A stretch of 64,000 bases of DNA from positions 1-64,000 of the forward strand of contig CAZWJF010000009.1 in the NCBI GenBank assembly GCA_964634325.1. The letters are read 5' to 3'. Of this stretch, positions 41,655-50,826 are shown piece after piece; the stretch's first letter is position 1, and every line of letters begins with the position of its first letter. Position numbers and translations under genes: made by a program. The DNA comes from JAJXWB01 sp964634325 (GTDB lineage Bacteria > Pseudomonadota > Alphaproteobacteria > Rhizobiales > Beijerinckiaceae). The notes under the pieces are model-generated. The model had not been told where the DNA came from. It saw nothing but the letters and a program-made list of their open reading frames with translations, and did not search any database.

Positions 41655-42626
41655 ATGCGCGCTATCGTCGTCGCAGACAGGAACAAGGCCGCAGTCGCTG
41701 AAGTCGCGGCGCCGGAGCCGGGTCCGGGCGAAATCCGCGTACGCGTGAAGGCTGCCGCGCTGAACCGCGCCGACTTGCTGGTGCTCGCCGGCCATCAGCA
41801 TGGCGCAGTCGGCGGCGCGGGCGCGATCGTCGGCCTCGAATGCGCCGGCGAGGTCGAGCGCCTCGGCGAAGGCGTGAACGACTTCGTCGTCGGCGACCGC
41901 GTGATGTGTTCGGCGGCGCGTTCGCTCGCCGAATATGCCGTGACCGACGCCGGCCGTGCGACCAGGATCCTTCCCGATATGAGCTTCGAGACGGCGGCGA
42001 CACTGCCCGTCGCGCTACAGACCATGCACAACGCGGTCGTGACCGCGGGCCGGCTGACCAGGGGCGAGAGCGTACTCGTTCAGGGCGCGAGTTCCGGCGT
42101 CGGCCTGATGGCGTTGCAGATCGCCAGATATATGGGCGCAGGCTGCGTGATCGGCACGTCGACGGATGCGGAGCGCCGTACGAAACTGAAGGAATTCGGC
42201 GCGGACGTCGCGCTCGATTCGCGTTCGCCCGACTGGGTCGAGGAGGCGCGCAAGGCGACCGGCGGCAGGGGCGTCGACCTGATCGTCGACCAGATCTCCG
42301 GTTATGTCGCGAACGCCAACATGCAGGCGGCCGCCGTTCGTGGCCGCATCGTCAACGTCGGTCGCCTCGGCGGCATGAAGGGCGAGTTCGACTTCGACCT
42401 GCACGCTTTGAAACGCATCGATTACATCGGCGTCACCTTCCGTACGCGCAGCGTCGAAGAGATACGCGAAATCAACCGGCTCATGCGCGCGGATCTGTTG
42501 CTGGCTGTCGAAACCGGCGCTCTGCGCTTGCCCGTCGACAGCGTTTATCCATTCGCCGACGCGGACGCGGCTTTCGCGCGCATGCGCGCGAACGCGCATT
42601 TCGGCAAGATCGTTCTTTCCTTGTGA
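41655..42626 (+). CDS. Zinc-independent MDR/quinone oxidoreductase
   Basis: A 323-residue medium-chain reductase. The N-terminal GroES-like domain has KAAALNRADLLVLAGH, and the Rossmann domain GASSGVGLMALQIARYMGA at about 147-165. The zinc ligands of alcohol dehydrogenases are not apparent. This fits NADPH:quinone or enoyl reductases. AAGGAAA precedes the ATG at 41655. It sits 44 bases after the acyl-CoA dehydrogenase and is followed after seven bases by a D-2-hydroxyacid dehydrogenase, suggesting a shared pathway that is not identified. Confidence 0.88.
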   Translation: MRAIVVADRNKAAVAEVAAPEPGPGEIRVRVKAAALNRADLLVLAGHQHGAVGGAGAIVGLECAGEVERLGEGVNDFVVGDRVMCSAARSLAEYAVTDAGRATRILPDMSFETAATLPVALQTMHNAVVTAGRLTRGESVLVQGASSGVGLMALQIARYMGAGCVIGTSTDAERRTKLKEFGADVALDSRSPDWVEEARKATGGRGVDLIVDQISGYVANANMQAAAVRGRIVNVGRLGGMKGEFDFDLHALKRIDYIGVTFRTRSVEEIREINRLMRADLLLAVETGALRLPVDSVYPFADADAAFARMRANAHFGKIVLSL

Positions 42627-42633
42627 GCGCAAG

Positions 42634-43605
42634 ATGACTCGCATCGCCATTGTCGACGATTATCAGAACATCGCGCTGTCGCTGGCCGATTGGGCGAGCA
42701 TTCCCGACGCCGAATTCACCGTGTTCGACAAACCCTTCGCGAACGAGGAAGAGGCGGCTGCGAAGCTCGGCGGTTTCGAAATCGTCAGCACGATGCGCGA
42801 GCGCATGGAATGGCCGGCGAGCCTGCTCGCGCGCCTGCCGAAACTCAGATTGCTCTGTATCACCGGGCTGCATCAGCGTCTGCTCGATCAGGCGGCCGCC
42901 ACGGCCCGCGGCGTGATCGTCGCGCACACGACCGCCGGCGCCTCGGTGCCCGCCACCGTCGAACTCTGCATCGCTTTGATCCTGGCCGGCGCCCGCAATA
43001 TCGCGCGCGAAGATCGCGACATGCGCGCAGGCGGCTGGCAGTCCGGCCTCGGCATGACGCTGCACGGCCGCCGTCTCGGCGTGGTCGGCCTCGGCCGCAT
43101 CGGCGCGCGCGTGGCGGAGGTGGCGAAGGCGCTCGGCATGGAGCTCGTCGCCTGGAGCCCGAACATGACCGCCGAGACGGCGGCCGCCAGCGGCGCGACG
43201 CTCGTCGACAAGGAGACCCTGTTCCGGACAAGCGACGTCGTTTCGTTGCATCTCGTGCTCGGCGAGCGCAGCAGACATATCGTCGGCGCGCGAGAGTTCG
43301 ACTGGTTGCAAGGGCATGCGGTTCTCGTGAACACGTCGCGCGGCCCGCTGATCGACGAAAACGCGATGATCGCCGCGATGCAGGCGCGCAAGATCGCCAG
43401 CGTCGCGCTCGACGTCTACGACGTCGAGCCGTTGCCGAAAGATCATCCGCTGCGCGCCCTCGACAATGTCGTTCTCTCGCCGCATCAGGGCTTCGTGACG
43501 CGGGACGTTTATACGACCTGGTATGGCGACACGGTCGAGAACATCCGCGCGTTTCTGGCGGGCGCGCCGATCCGCGTGCTCAACGCGGGCGTGCTGAAGG
43601 CATAG
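42634..43605 (+). CDS. D-isomer-specific 2-hydroxyacid dehydrogenase family protein
   Basis: A 323-residue NAD-dependent dehydrogenase. The Rossmann motif GVVGLGRIGARVAEVAKALGM is central, with NTSRGPLIDE (catalytic Arg region), ASVALDVYDVEPLP (catalytic Glu) and LSPHQGFVT (catalytic His). It interconverts a 2-hydroxy acid and 2-keto acid; the family covers glycerate, phosphoglycerate and lactate enzymes. The last 26 bases overlap the 3' end of the convergent msrQ gene. Substrate is not inferable. Confidence 0.9.
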   Translation: MTRIAIVDDYQNIALSLADWASIPDAEFTVFDKPFANEEEAAAKLGGFEIVSTMRERMEWPASLLARLPKLRLLCITGLHQRLLDQAAATARGVIVAHTTAGASVPATVELCIALILAGARNIAREDRDMRAGGWQSGLGMTLHGRRLGVVGLGRIGARVAEVAKALGMELVAWSPNMTAETAAASGATLVDKETLFRTSDVVSLHLVLGERSRHIVGAREFDWLQGHAVLVNTSRGPLIDENAMIAAMQARKIASVALDVYDVEPLPKDHPLRALDNVVLSPHQGFVTRDVYTTWYGDTVENIRAFLAGAPIRVLNAGVLKA

Positions 43606-44494
43606 CGGCCGAGGCTCCTCCGTCCGCAGAACGCGCGCTTCGCTGACGGCGCGCCCCGTACTTCGCGACGAGGCCGATAACGACAAAGGCGGCGCCGCCG
43701 ATCAGCGGCGTCCAGCAGGGGCGAAGTCCGATATCGAGCGTGAAATCGCTGGCGAGAACATCGCCGAACGGCGCTCCCATCGAGAAGGCGAACCAGCCGG
43801 CTTCAGCAAGGGCGGTGGCGACGGCCGCGACGACGGAAAGAGACAACGCCAGCGTCGGCGTCAGCGGCCGTCCGAAACGTTTGGGCAGGCGCAGCAGGCC
43901 GAGCAGCGCGAAAATCCCCGCCATCGCGGTCGGCTCCGTCACGTCGAGCTTCGATTGCATGAAGAAATGGACGAGGCCGAGCAGGGCGACGACGTAGACA
44001 AGGCGATGCAGCTTCTTCCAGGTCGAAGCGCCGAGCCGGCGGATCGCGCCGTCTGTCGAAGTGGCGGCGAGCGCGCCGAGCATCAAAAAGGCGACGAGCC
44101 CGATCAACAAATAGACCCGCACGACCAGTTCGCGTCCGACCACGATCGGGTCGAAGGACTTGTCGGCGACGAAGACAATGAAATGCGCGACCATCCAGAC
44201 GAAGACCGAGACGCCGAGAATGCGGCGCGCCGCGACGAGGCGCGGCAGACGCAGGAGGTCGATCAGCGGCGTGACCGCCAGCGTGACCGCCAGCAGCCGG
44301 ATCGCCCAGAGCCCGGTTGCGTGCGAGACCTCGGTCAGCGGCCGCGCCCCCAGATCGCCGGTCAGAATGCGATCAATGAGCGGCAGGGCGGGGGCGACCG
44401 CCAGCGCCAGCGCCGCCGCGCGCGCAGGCGAAAAGGCGCCGGCGCGGTCGCGCCACAGGGCGAGGGGACGTAGGGCGGCGAACGAAGCGGCCAT
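43580..44494 (-). CDS. msrQ: MsrQ-like ferric-reductase-domain heme membrane subunit
   Basis: A 304-residue protein with about six to seven membrane helices and the YedZ/MsrQ signature TWKKLHRLVYVVALLGLVHF, preceded by RRILGVSVFVWMVAHF, whose histidines bind heme b. MsrQ passes quinol electrons to MsrP, which repairs oxidised periplasmic methionine. No msrP gene lies beside it, unlike the usual msrPQ pair. The N-terminus is longer than usual by about 80 residues and includes LPLIDRILTGDLGARPLTEV. Its 3' end overlaps the convergent dehydrogenase gene. Confidence 0.85.
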   Translation of the reverse strand: MAASFAALRPLALWRDRAGAFSPARAAALALAVAPALPLIDRILTGDLGARPLTEVSHATGLWAIRLLAVTLAVTPLIDLLRLPRLVAARRILGVSVFVWMVAHFIVFVADKSFDPIVVGRELVVRVYLLIGLVAFLMLGALAATSTDGAIRRLGASTWKKLHRLVYVVALLGLVHFFMQSKLDVTEPTAMAGIFALLGLLRLPKRFGRPLTPTLALSLSVVAAVATALAEAGWFAFSMGAPFGDVLASDFTLDIGLRPCWTPLIGGAAFVVIGLVAKYGARRQRSARSADGGASAAMPSARPR

Positions 44495-44617
44495 GCCTTT
44501 CTGTAGGCCAAACCGACGAGGAAAGGTTTCACGTTGCGGCCGGCGGCGGTCAAATCCCCGTGAATCCACAACCAGACGCCGCTTGATCGCCAGCCGCCGA
44601 TGGGTCAAACCCCCGGC

Positions 44618-46426
44618 ATGGCGCCGCCCCTCCTGCATCTCCAGAACATCGCCCTGACTTTGGGCGGCGCGCCGCTGCTCGCCGGCGCCGAGCTTGCGGT
44701 CGAGCCGGGCGACCGTCTCTGCCTGGTCGGCCGCAACGGCTCGGGCAAGTCGACCCTGTTGAAGATCGCCGCCGGCCTGCTCGAATCCGATGGCGGGACG
44801 CGCTTCTTTCAACCGGGCGCGACCATCCGCTACCTGCCGCAGGAGCCGGATTTCGCGGGCTTCGCAACGACCCTCAGCTATGCCGAGGCCGGCCTCGGCC
44901 CCACCGACGACCCGCATCGCGCGCGCTATCTGCTCGAACGGCTGGGCATGACCGGGACCGAGAATCCCGCAAATCTGTCAGGCGGCGAGGCGCGCCGCGC
45001 CGCGCTCGCCCGCACGCTGGCGCCGGATCCGGACATCTTGTTGCTGGACGAGCCGACCAACCATCTCGATCTGCCCGCCATCGAATGGCTGGAGGAGGAG
45101 CTGTCCGCGGTGCGCGGCGCGCTCGTGCTCATCAGCCATGATCGGCGCTTCCTGCAGGATCTGTCGCGGGCGACCGTCTGGCTCGATCGCGGCGTCACGC
45201 GGCGGCTCGAGCGCGGCTTCGGCGAATTCGAGGCCTGGCGCGACAAGGTGCTGGAAGAGGAAGAGGCGGCCGCCCACAAGCTCGACCGCAAGATCGTCGC
45301 GGAAGAGCACTGGGTGCGCTACGGCGTCAGCGGGCGGCGCAAGCGCAACATGCGGCGCATGGCCGAACTCGGCGAGCTGCGGCGCACGAAGCGCGAAGCG
45401 CGTCGCGTCGAAGGCGCCGTGCAATTGCAGGTCAGCGAGGCGCAGCTCTCGGGCAGGCTGGTGATCGACGCCGAGGGCCTGTCGAAGTCCTTCGGCGACC
45501 GCGCCATCGTCAAGAACCTGTCGCTGCGCGTGTTGCGAGGCGACCGGCTCGGTCTCGTGGGCGCCAACGGCGCCGGCAAGACGACTCTGGTCAATCTCCT
45601 GACCGGCAAGCTCGCGCCGGACTCCGGCCGCGCGCGGCTCGGCGCGAATGTCGAAATGGCGACGCTCGACCAGTCGCGCGCTGCGCTCGACGCGCAAGAC
45701 ACTGTCGCCAATTTTCTCACCGGCGGCGGCGGCGACTGGGTGGAGATCGCCGGCAAGAAGAAGCACGTCGTCGGCTACATGCAGGACTTCCTGTTCAAGC
45801 CGGAGCAGGCGCGCACGCCCGTCTCGCGCCTGTCGGGCGGCGAGCGCGCGCGTCTGATGCTCGCCCGCGCGCTGGCGCTGCCGTCGAACTTTCTCGTGCT
45901 CGACGAGCCGACCAACGATCTTGATCTCGAAACCCTCGATCTCGTCGAGGAGATGCTGGCCGACTATCCCGGCACGGTGCTGGTCGTCAGCCACGACCGC
46001 GATTTTCTCGACCGCGTCGCGACCTCGGTTCTGGTCGCGGAAGGAGACGGACGCTGGGTCGAATACGCCGGCGGCTATTCCGACATGGTCGCGCAGCGCG
46101 GCGCCGGCGTCGGCGCGCGCGTGGCGGAGAAGTCCGCCGAGCCGAAACCGAAAGCGGAGCCGAAGCCGGGCGGCGAGCCCAGGCAGAAGAGCAAGTTGAG
46201 CTTCAACGAGAAGCATGCGCTCGAAAATCTGCCCAAGGACATGGACCGGCTGCGCGCGCTGATCGACAAGGCGCAGGCGATCCTCGCCGATCCCGACCTG
46301 TTTGCGCGCGAACCGAAGAAATTCGATCAGGCCTCGCAGGCGCTCGCCAGGGCGCAGGCCGACCTCGCCGCGGCCGAGGACCGCTGGCTGGAGCTGGAAA
46401 TGTTGCGCGAGGAGCTGGAGGGCTGA
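44618..46426 (+). CDS. uup: ABC-F family ATPase, Uup-like
   Basis: A 602-residue protein with two ABC domains and no membrane segment. The first has GRNGSGKSTLLKIAAG, LSGGEARRAALARTL and LLLDEPTNHLDLPAIEWLE; the second GANGAGKTTLVNLLTG, LSGGERARLMLARAL and LVLDEPTNDLDLETLDLVE. A charged linker separates them, and the C-terminal about 100 residues form a Lys/Glu-rich coiled coil as in Uup. ABC-F proteins act on ribosomes or nucleic acid structures rather than transport. The ATG at 44618 is used; 44600 would add six residues. Confidence 0.92.
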   Translation: MAPPLLHLQNIALTLGGAPLLAGAELAVEPGDRLCLVGRNGSGKSTLLKIAAGLLESDGGTRFFQPGATIRYLPQEPDFAGFATTLSYAEAGLGPTDDPHRARYLLERLGMTGTENPANLSGGEARRAALARTLAPDPDILLLDEPTNHLDLPAIEWLEEELSAVRGALVLISHDRRFLQDLSRATVWLDRGVTRRLERGFGEFEAWRDKVLEEEEAAAHKLDRKIVAEEHWVRYGVSGRRKRNMRRMAELGELRRTKREARRVEGAVQLQVSEAQLSGRLVIDAEGLSKSFGDRAIVKNLSLRVLRGDRLGLVGANGAGKTTLVNLLTGKLAPDSGRARLGANVEMATLDQSRAALDAQDTVANFLTGGGGDWVEIAGKKKHVVGYMQDFLFKPEQARTPVSRLSGGERARLMLARALALPSNFLVLDEPTNDLDLETLDLVEEMLADYPGTVLVVSHDRDFLDRVATSVLVAEGDGRWVEYAGGYSDMVAQRGAGVGARVAEKSAEPKPKAEPKPGGEPRQKSKLSFNEKHALENLPKDMDRLRALIDKAQAILADPDLFAREPKKFDQASQALARAQADLAAAEDRWLELEMLREELEG

Positions 46427-46545
46427 CGGCCAAAGCCGGTCGGGCAGGCCTGATGCGCGGCGACAACGCCGCCGCGCCGAATCGCTGTCCCGGGCGATTG
46501 GCCCTTGTTCCCGCCCCGTTCGCGGCCTAGGGCTAGCGCGAAACA

Positions 46546-48351
46546 ATGGAGCTGGCGGGTTTGTCCGATCAGGAGAGCGCGCGTCCGGCGACCAGCTTTT
46601 CGATCCTGCGCCGGCTTTTGGCCGAGCATGGCCGGCGCTACGGCGTCGCCTATCTCGCCGCGCTCGTTTCCATGGGCGTCGGTTCGGCGGCGACGGCTCT
46701 GGTCGCCTATCTCTTGAAGCCCGTCCTCAACCAGATGGTCGATCCGGACGGGCTGAGGACCATGCGCGTCCTGTCTCTCGCTGTGGCCGCTCTGTTCGCG
46801 GTGCGCGGCCTGTCTTCCTATTTTTCGCAGGTTCTGCTCGCCCGCGCCGGGGCGCGCATCGTCGCCGATCTGCAGATGCGCGTCTTCGACCGCCTGCTCG
46901 ATCAGGACATGGCCTTTTTGCGCGACTCGCATTCGAGCGACATGCTGGCGCGCGTCGCCATCGCCGCCGGCGGCGTCCGCGATACGCTGCAGGTGCTGGC
47001 GCTGTCGGTCGGGCGCGACGCGGCGACGCTTGTCTGCCTGGTCGTCGTGATGTTCGTGCAGGATGCGACGTTGGCTCTGATCGCCGTGGCGGCGATGCCC
47101 ATCGCCGGCTTTGGTCTGTCGCAACTGGTCGGCGCGGTGCGCCGGCTCTCGCGCCGTTCTTTCGATGGTTCGGCGCGCGTGCTCCAGACCGTGCAGGAGA
47201 CGTTGCAGGGCATAGGCGTCGTGAAATCCTTCACGCTCGAGGACGAGATGCGCGCGCGCATGGGCGCGTCCGTCGACGAGGTCGCGCGCGCCGCAGACCG
47301 GGCGGCCGTCCGCATGGCGATGGCGAGCCCGATCGCGGACTTCATCGCCGGGATCGCGATCGCCATCATCCTGTTCTACGGATCGTGGCGCGTCACGGCG
47401 GCGGGCGCTGACGCCGGCGCATTCTTCTCCTTCGTCGTCGCCATGCTCATGGCTTACGATCCGGGCAAGAAGCTCGCCCGCGTGCATCTCGAAATGCAGG
47501 CCGGTCTCGACAAGGCGCGCGCGCTCTACGAAATCCTCGACGAGCCCGGCGTCGAGGCGCCGCGCGCCGGCCATCCCGCCTTGCGCGTCGGCCCGGGCCG
47601 CATCGAATACATGGACGTCGATTTCGCCTACCGGCCGGGCGAACCGGCGCTCGATCAGCTCAGTCTGGCTTTCGAGCCGGGCCGAACGACAGCGCTCGTC
47701 GGCGTGTCCGGCGCCGGCAAGTCCACCATCGTCGCGTTGCTGCTGCGCTTCTACAAACCCTCGTCCGGCGCGATCTTCATCGACGCGCAGGACATCGCCG
47801 GCGTCGAACTGCGTTCACTCAGGCGCAACATCGCCTATGTGCCGCAAGACGTGTTTCTGTTCTCGGGCTCGATCCGCGACAACATCGCGCTCGGTCGTCC
47901 GGGCGCCCGCGCCGAAGAGATCGAACTCGCCGCCCACCGCGCCAACGCCGACGAATTCATCCGCGCCTTCCGCGACGGCTACGACACCGACGTCGGCGAA
48001 CTCGGCCAGAAGCTGTCCGGCGGCCAGAAGCAGCGCATCGCCATCGCCCGCGCGATGTTGAAGGACGCGCCGATCCTCGTTCTCGACGAGCCGACGGCCG
48101 CGCTCGATTCCGAAAGCGAACGCGAGGTCAGAAAGGCGCTCGACGAATTACGTTCCGGCCGGACCACCATCGTCATCGCGCATCGCCTGCAGACGATTTT
48201 GTCGGCGGACTCGATCTGCGTGATCGACAAGGGTCGAATGATTGCGCGCGGCGCGCACGCTGATCTGCTCGCGAGCGAACCCTCCTATCGCGCCTTCGTG
48301 GAAGCGCAGTTCGAAGGCGACGACAGGCAGCCGGAGGCGACAGAAGGCTGA
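46546..48351 (+). CDS. MsbA-like ABC exporter (fused TMD-NBD)
   Basis: A 601-residue half-transporter. Residues about 30-320 form six membrane helices; the C-terminal ATPase has GVSGAGKSTIVALLLRF, LSGGQKQRIAIARAML, ILVLDEPTAALDSESE and the switch His in VIAHRL. Type I exporters of this layout flip lipids or export peptides; MsbA flips lipid A. Length and the loop sequence ARIVADLQMRVFDRLLDQDM agree with MsbA/LipA-exporter relatives. In this window it could handle lipid A or another lipid. It converges on pheA, with one base between stops. Confidence 0.85.
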   Translation: MELAGLSDQESARPATSFSILRRLLAEHGRRYGVAYLAALVSMGVGSAATALVAYLLKPVLNQMVDPDGLRTMRVLSLAVAALFAVRGLSSYFSQVLLARAGARIVADLQMRVFDRLLDQDMAFLRDSHSSDMLARVAIAAGGVRDTLQVLALSVGRDAATLVCLVVVMFVQDATLALIAVAAMPIAGFGLSQLVGAVRRLSRRSFDGSARVLQTVQETLQGIGVVKSFTLEDEMRARMGASVDEVARAADRAAVRMAMASPIADFIAGIAIAIILFYGSWRVTAAGADAGAFFSFVVAMLMAYDPGKKLARVHLEMQAGLDKARALYEILDEPGVEAPRAGHPALRVGPGRIEYMDVDFAYRPGEPALDQLSLAFEPGRTTALVGVSGAGKSTIVALLLRFYKPSSGAIFIDAQDIAGVELRSLRRNIAYVPQDVFLFSGSIRDNIALGRPGARAEEIELAAHRANADEFIRAFRDGYDTDVGELGQKLSGGQKQRIAIARAMLKDAPILVLDEPTAALDSESEREVRKALDELRSGRTTIVIAHRLQTILSADSICVIDKGRMIARGAHADLLASEPSYRAFVEAQFEGDDRQPEATEG

Positions 48352-48352
48352 T

Positions 48353-49210
48353 TCACCCAGCCTTCTTCTGCGCCTCGATGCGGAAGGGATGGGCCGGATA
48401 GACGCCGAGAATGCGCACTTCCTTGGAGAAGAATTCGAGCTCCTCCAGCGCCAGCGCCAGCGGGCGGTCGTCGGGGTGGCCGTCGACGTCGGCCAGAAAT
48501 TGCGTCGCCGTGAACTCGCCTTCCAGCATGTAGCTTTCGAGCTTGGTCATGTTCACGCCATTGGTGGCGAACCCGCCGAGCGCCTTGTAGAGCGCGGCCG
48601 GCACGTTGCGCACGCGAAACACGAACGACGTCACGGTCGGTCCGTTCTGGCGCGCGCACCAGTCGGGTTGCTTCGAGAGAATGACGAAGCGCGTCGTGTT
48701 GTGGGCCGCGTCCTCGACGTCTTCCGCCAGGATCTCGAGGTCGTAGATCGACGCCGCCATTTTCGGCGCGAGCGCGGCGCGCGTCGGGTTCCGCCATTCC
48801 GCGATCTGCCGCGCGGCGCCGGCCGTATCGCCGAACACATGCGTCTTCAGGCCGTATTGCCGGATGATGCGACGGCACTGTCCGAGCGCGTGGATATGGC
48901 TGTAGACGTCCGTCAGCCCGTTGATGTCGGCGCCCTTCGCCGCCATCAGCTGAAAATGGATCGGCAGGAAGAACTCGCCGACGATGTGCAGGCCCGACGT
49001 CGGCAGGAAGTGGTGGATGTCGGCGACGCGGCCGGCGAGCGAATTCTCGATCGGGATCATGCCGAGCGCGGCCGTGCCGTCGGCGATCGCCGTCAGCGCG
49101 TCTTCGAACGTCGCGCAGGCGAGCGGCTCCATGTCCGGATAAACCTCGGCGCAGGCGATATGCGAATTGGCGCCCGGCTCGCCCTGATAGGCGATTTTCG
49201 ACTTGCTCAT
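48353..49210 (-). CDS. pheA: Prephenate dehydratase
   Basis: A 285-residue enzyme of phenylalanine synthesis, converting prephenate to phenylpyruvate. The dehydratase domain opens with KIAYQGEPGANSHIACAEVYP and contains IPIENSLAGRVADIHHFL and the catalytic TTRFVILSKQP. A C-terminal ACT domain (about 195-280) with SFVFRVRNVPAALYKALGGFA and the ESYM loop gives phenylalanine feedback control. No chorismate mutase domain is fused. The start overlaps the kdsB stop by four bases. Confidence 0.95.
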   Translation of the reverse strand: MSKSKIAYQGEPGANSHIACAEVYPDMEPLACATFEDALTAIADGTAALGMIPIENSLAGRVADIHHFLPTSGLHIVGEFFLPIHFQLMAAKGADINGLTDVYSHIHALGQCRRIIRQYGLKTHVFGDTAGAARQIAEWRNPTRAALAPKMAASIYDLEILAEDVEDAAHNTTRFVILSKQPDWCARQNGPTVTSFVFRVRNVPAALYKALGGFATNGVNMTKLESYMLEGEFTATQFLADVDGHPDDRPLALALEELEFFSKEVRILGVYPAHPFRIEAQKKAG

Positions 49211-49953
49211 CCTGACTGGCCTTCCTCCGCGACGGCCCGGCGCACGCGCGCCAGGTCGGCGGGCGTGTCTACACCGCGATGGCCGTCTTCGACCAGCGCG
49301 ACGTCGATTCGCATGCCCGCTTCGAGCGCCCGTAACTGCTCCAGACGCTCGCGAATCTCGAGCGGCGAGGGGGGCAGGGCGACATAGCGCGCGAGCGCCG
49401 TGTGGCGATATGCATAAAGTCCTATGTGACGAATGGTCGCTCCCTCGCCCCAGGGCGCCGGCGCGCGGGTGAAATAGAGCGCCCGCAGCCGGTCCGGCGC
49501 GGTCTGCGCGCCGACGATCTTGACGGCGTTCGGGTCGTCGCGTTCGGCGGCGTCCGCCATCGGCGCGCCGAGCGTTCCGATGTCGACGGCCGGGTCGTCC
49601 ATCAGCGCCAGCGCGGCGCGGATCGCGGCCGGGTCGACCAGCGGCTCGTCGCCCTGAACATTGACCACCACATCGTGCGCCCCTTGCGGATCAAGGATTC
49701 CAACGGCCTCGGCGATCCTGTCCGAACCGGAGGCGTGGCGGGACGAGGTGATGATCGCCCGCCCCCCGGCGGCTTCGACCGCAGCGGCGATCTCCGCCGC
49801 GTCGGTCGCCACAACCGCCGGTCCGACGCCCGCCGCCCGCGCGCGTTCGAGCACGCGAACGATCATCGGTTTGCCGCCGATGTCGGCCAGCGCCTTGCCG
49901 GGCAGACGCTGGGAGGCGAGGCGCGCAGGGATGATCAGGACCGGATTGGGCAT
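49207..49953 (-). CDS. kdsB: 3-Deoxy-manno-octulosonate cytidylyltransferase (CMP-Kdo synthetase)
   Basis: A 248-residue cytosolic enzyme making CMP-Kdo for the LPS inner core. Landmarks: IIPARLASQRLPGKALADIGG at the N-terminus (CTP site), ATDAAEIAAAV, TSSRHASGSDRIAEA, VNVQGDEPLVD and HIGLYAYR. The ATG at 49953 gives the family length; an upstream extension is a polar leader. It is coupled to pheA through a four-base overlap. It shows that the organism makes Kdo-containing LPS. Confidence 0.95.
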   Translation of the reverse strand: MPNPVLIIPARLASQRLPGKALADIGGKPMIVRVLERARAAGVGPAVVATDAAEIAAAVEAAGGRAIITSSRHASGSDRIAEAVGILDPQGAHDVVVNVQGDEPLVDPAAIRAALALMDDPAVDIGTLGAPMADAAERDDPNAVKIVGAQTAPDRLRALYFTRAPAPWGEGATIRHIGLYAYRHTALARYVALPPSPLEIRERLEQLRALEAGMRIDVALVEDGHRGVDTPADLARVRRAVAEEGQSG

Positions 49954-50100
49954 GGACGGCGCGGAAAGTCGAAGGAGGGGGGAGCTTATAGAGTGTTGCC
50001 AAGGCGCGGGCAAAACGGGTAATCAGCTTGCGCGCTGTGGTCGAAAGGCCGCAGGGCGTTCGAGCGCGTTGGGAGCGCGAGGCATCGGAGCGCCGCACAT

Positions 50101-50649
50101 ATGAATTTGGAAATCAACAAAATGGCCGGCGGCCTGCTGGGCGCTCTGCTCGGCGTCATGGGATTGGGCCTGTTTTCGGACGTTCTCTACGCGCCGGACC
50201 CGATGAAGAAAGCGGGCTACGAGCTGCCGGGAGCCGAAGCCGGCGGGCACGCCGCTGCGCCCAAGGCGGCGGAAGCCGTTCCGTTCCCCGTTCTGCTGGC
50301 CAAGGCGGACGCGAAGAAGGGCGAGTCGCTCGTCAAGCCTTGCGCCGCCTGCCACGATTTCTCGAAGGGCGGCGCATCGAAGGTCGGCCCGCCGCTTTAT
50401 GGCGTCGTCGGCCGGGCCAAGGCGCATATCGCTGGCTTCGCCTATTCCGACGCGATGAAGGCCAAGGGCGGCGACTGGAGCTTCGACGAGCTCAACAAGT
50501 TCATCGCCGACCCCAAGAAGGACATTTCGGGCACCAAGATGGCCTTCGCTGGCGAGAAGGACGACGCCAAGCGCGCCGACATCGTCGCCTATCTGCGCAC
50601 GCTGTCGGACAGCCCGCTGCCCTTGCCGGCGGCCTCCGACAAGAAGTAA
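50101..50649 (+). CDS. cycM: Membrane-anchored class I cytochrome c, CycM-like
   Basis: A 182-residue cytochrome c. An N-terminal hydrophobic segment (GGLLGALLGVMGLGLFSDVL, residues 10-29) acts as an uncleaved anchor, followed by an Ala/Pro-rich linker and the heme domain. CAACH at 81-85 binds heme, and the Met in GTKMAFAGEK is the sixth ligand. Alphaproteobacterial CycM/c552 carries electrons from bc1 to the aa3 oxidase at the membrane. It is divergent from kdsB and ends at a clear terminator. Confidence 0.92.
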   Translation: MNLEINKMAGGLLGALLGVMGLGLFSDVLYAPDPMKKAGYELPGAEAGGHAAAPKAAEAVPFPVLLAKADAKKGESLVKPCAACHDFSKGGASKVGPPLYGVVGRAKAHIAGFAYSDAMKAKGGDWSFDELNKFIADPKKDISGTKMAFAGEKDDAKRADIVAYLRTLSDSPLPLPAASDKK

Positions 50650-50668
50650 GCGCCGCATCGGCGTTACG

Positions 50669-50701
50669 AAAGAGCCGGGTTCGCCCGGCTCTTTGCGTTT
50701 T
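50669..50701 (+). terminator. Rho-independent terminator after cycM
   Basis: An 11-base-pair stem (AAAGAGCCGGG, TTCG loop, CCCGGCTCTTT) is followed by GCGTTTT. The stable tetraloop and T-run give a canonical intrinsic terminator 20 bases after the cycM stop. Confidence 0.87.
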
Positions 50702-50826
50702 CGGGCCGCGCGGGGGTGGCCTGCCCCGGAAAAACCGACATAATCGACGAATCATCGCGACGCCGCCCGCCTGCGGGGCGGGGGAGCAGCCGCGAGGTTC
50801 GATTGGATTTCAAGTCAGCATCGACG

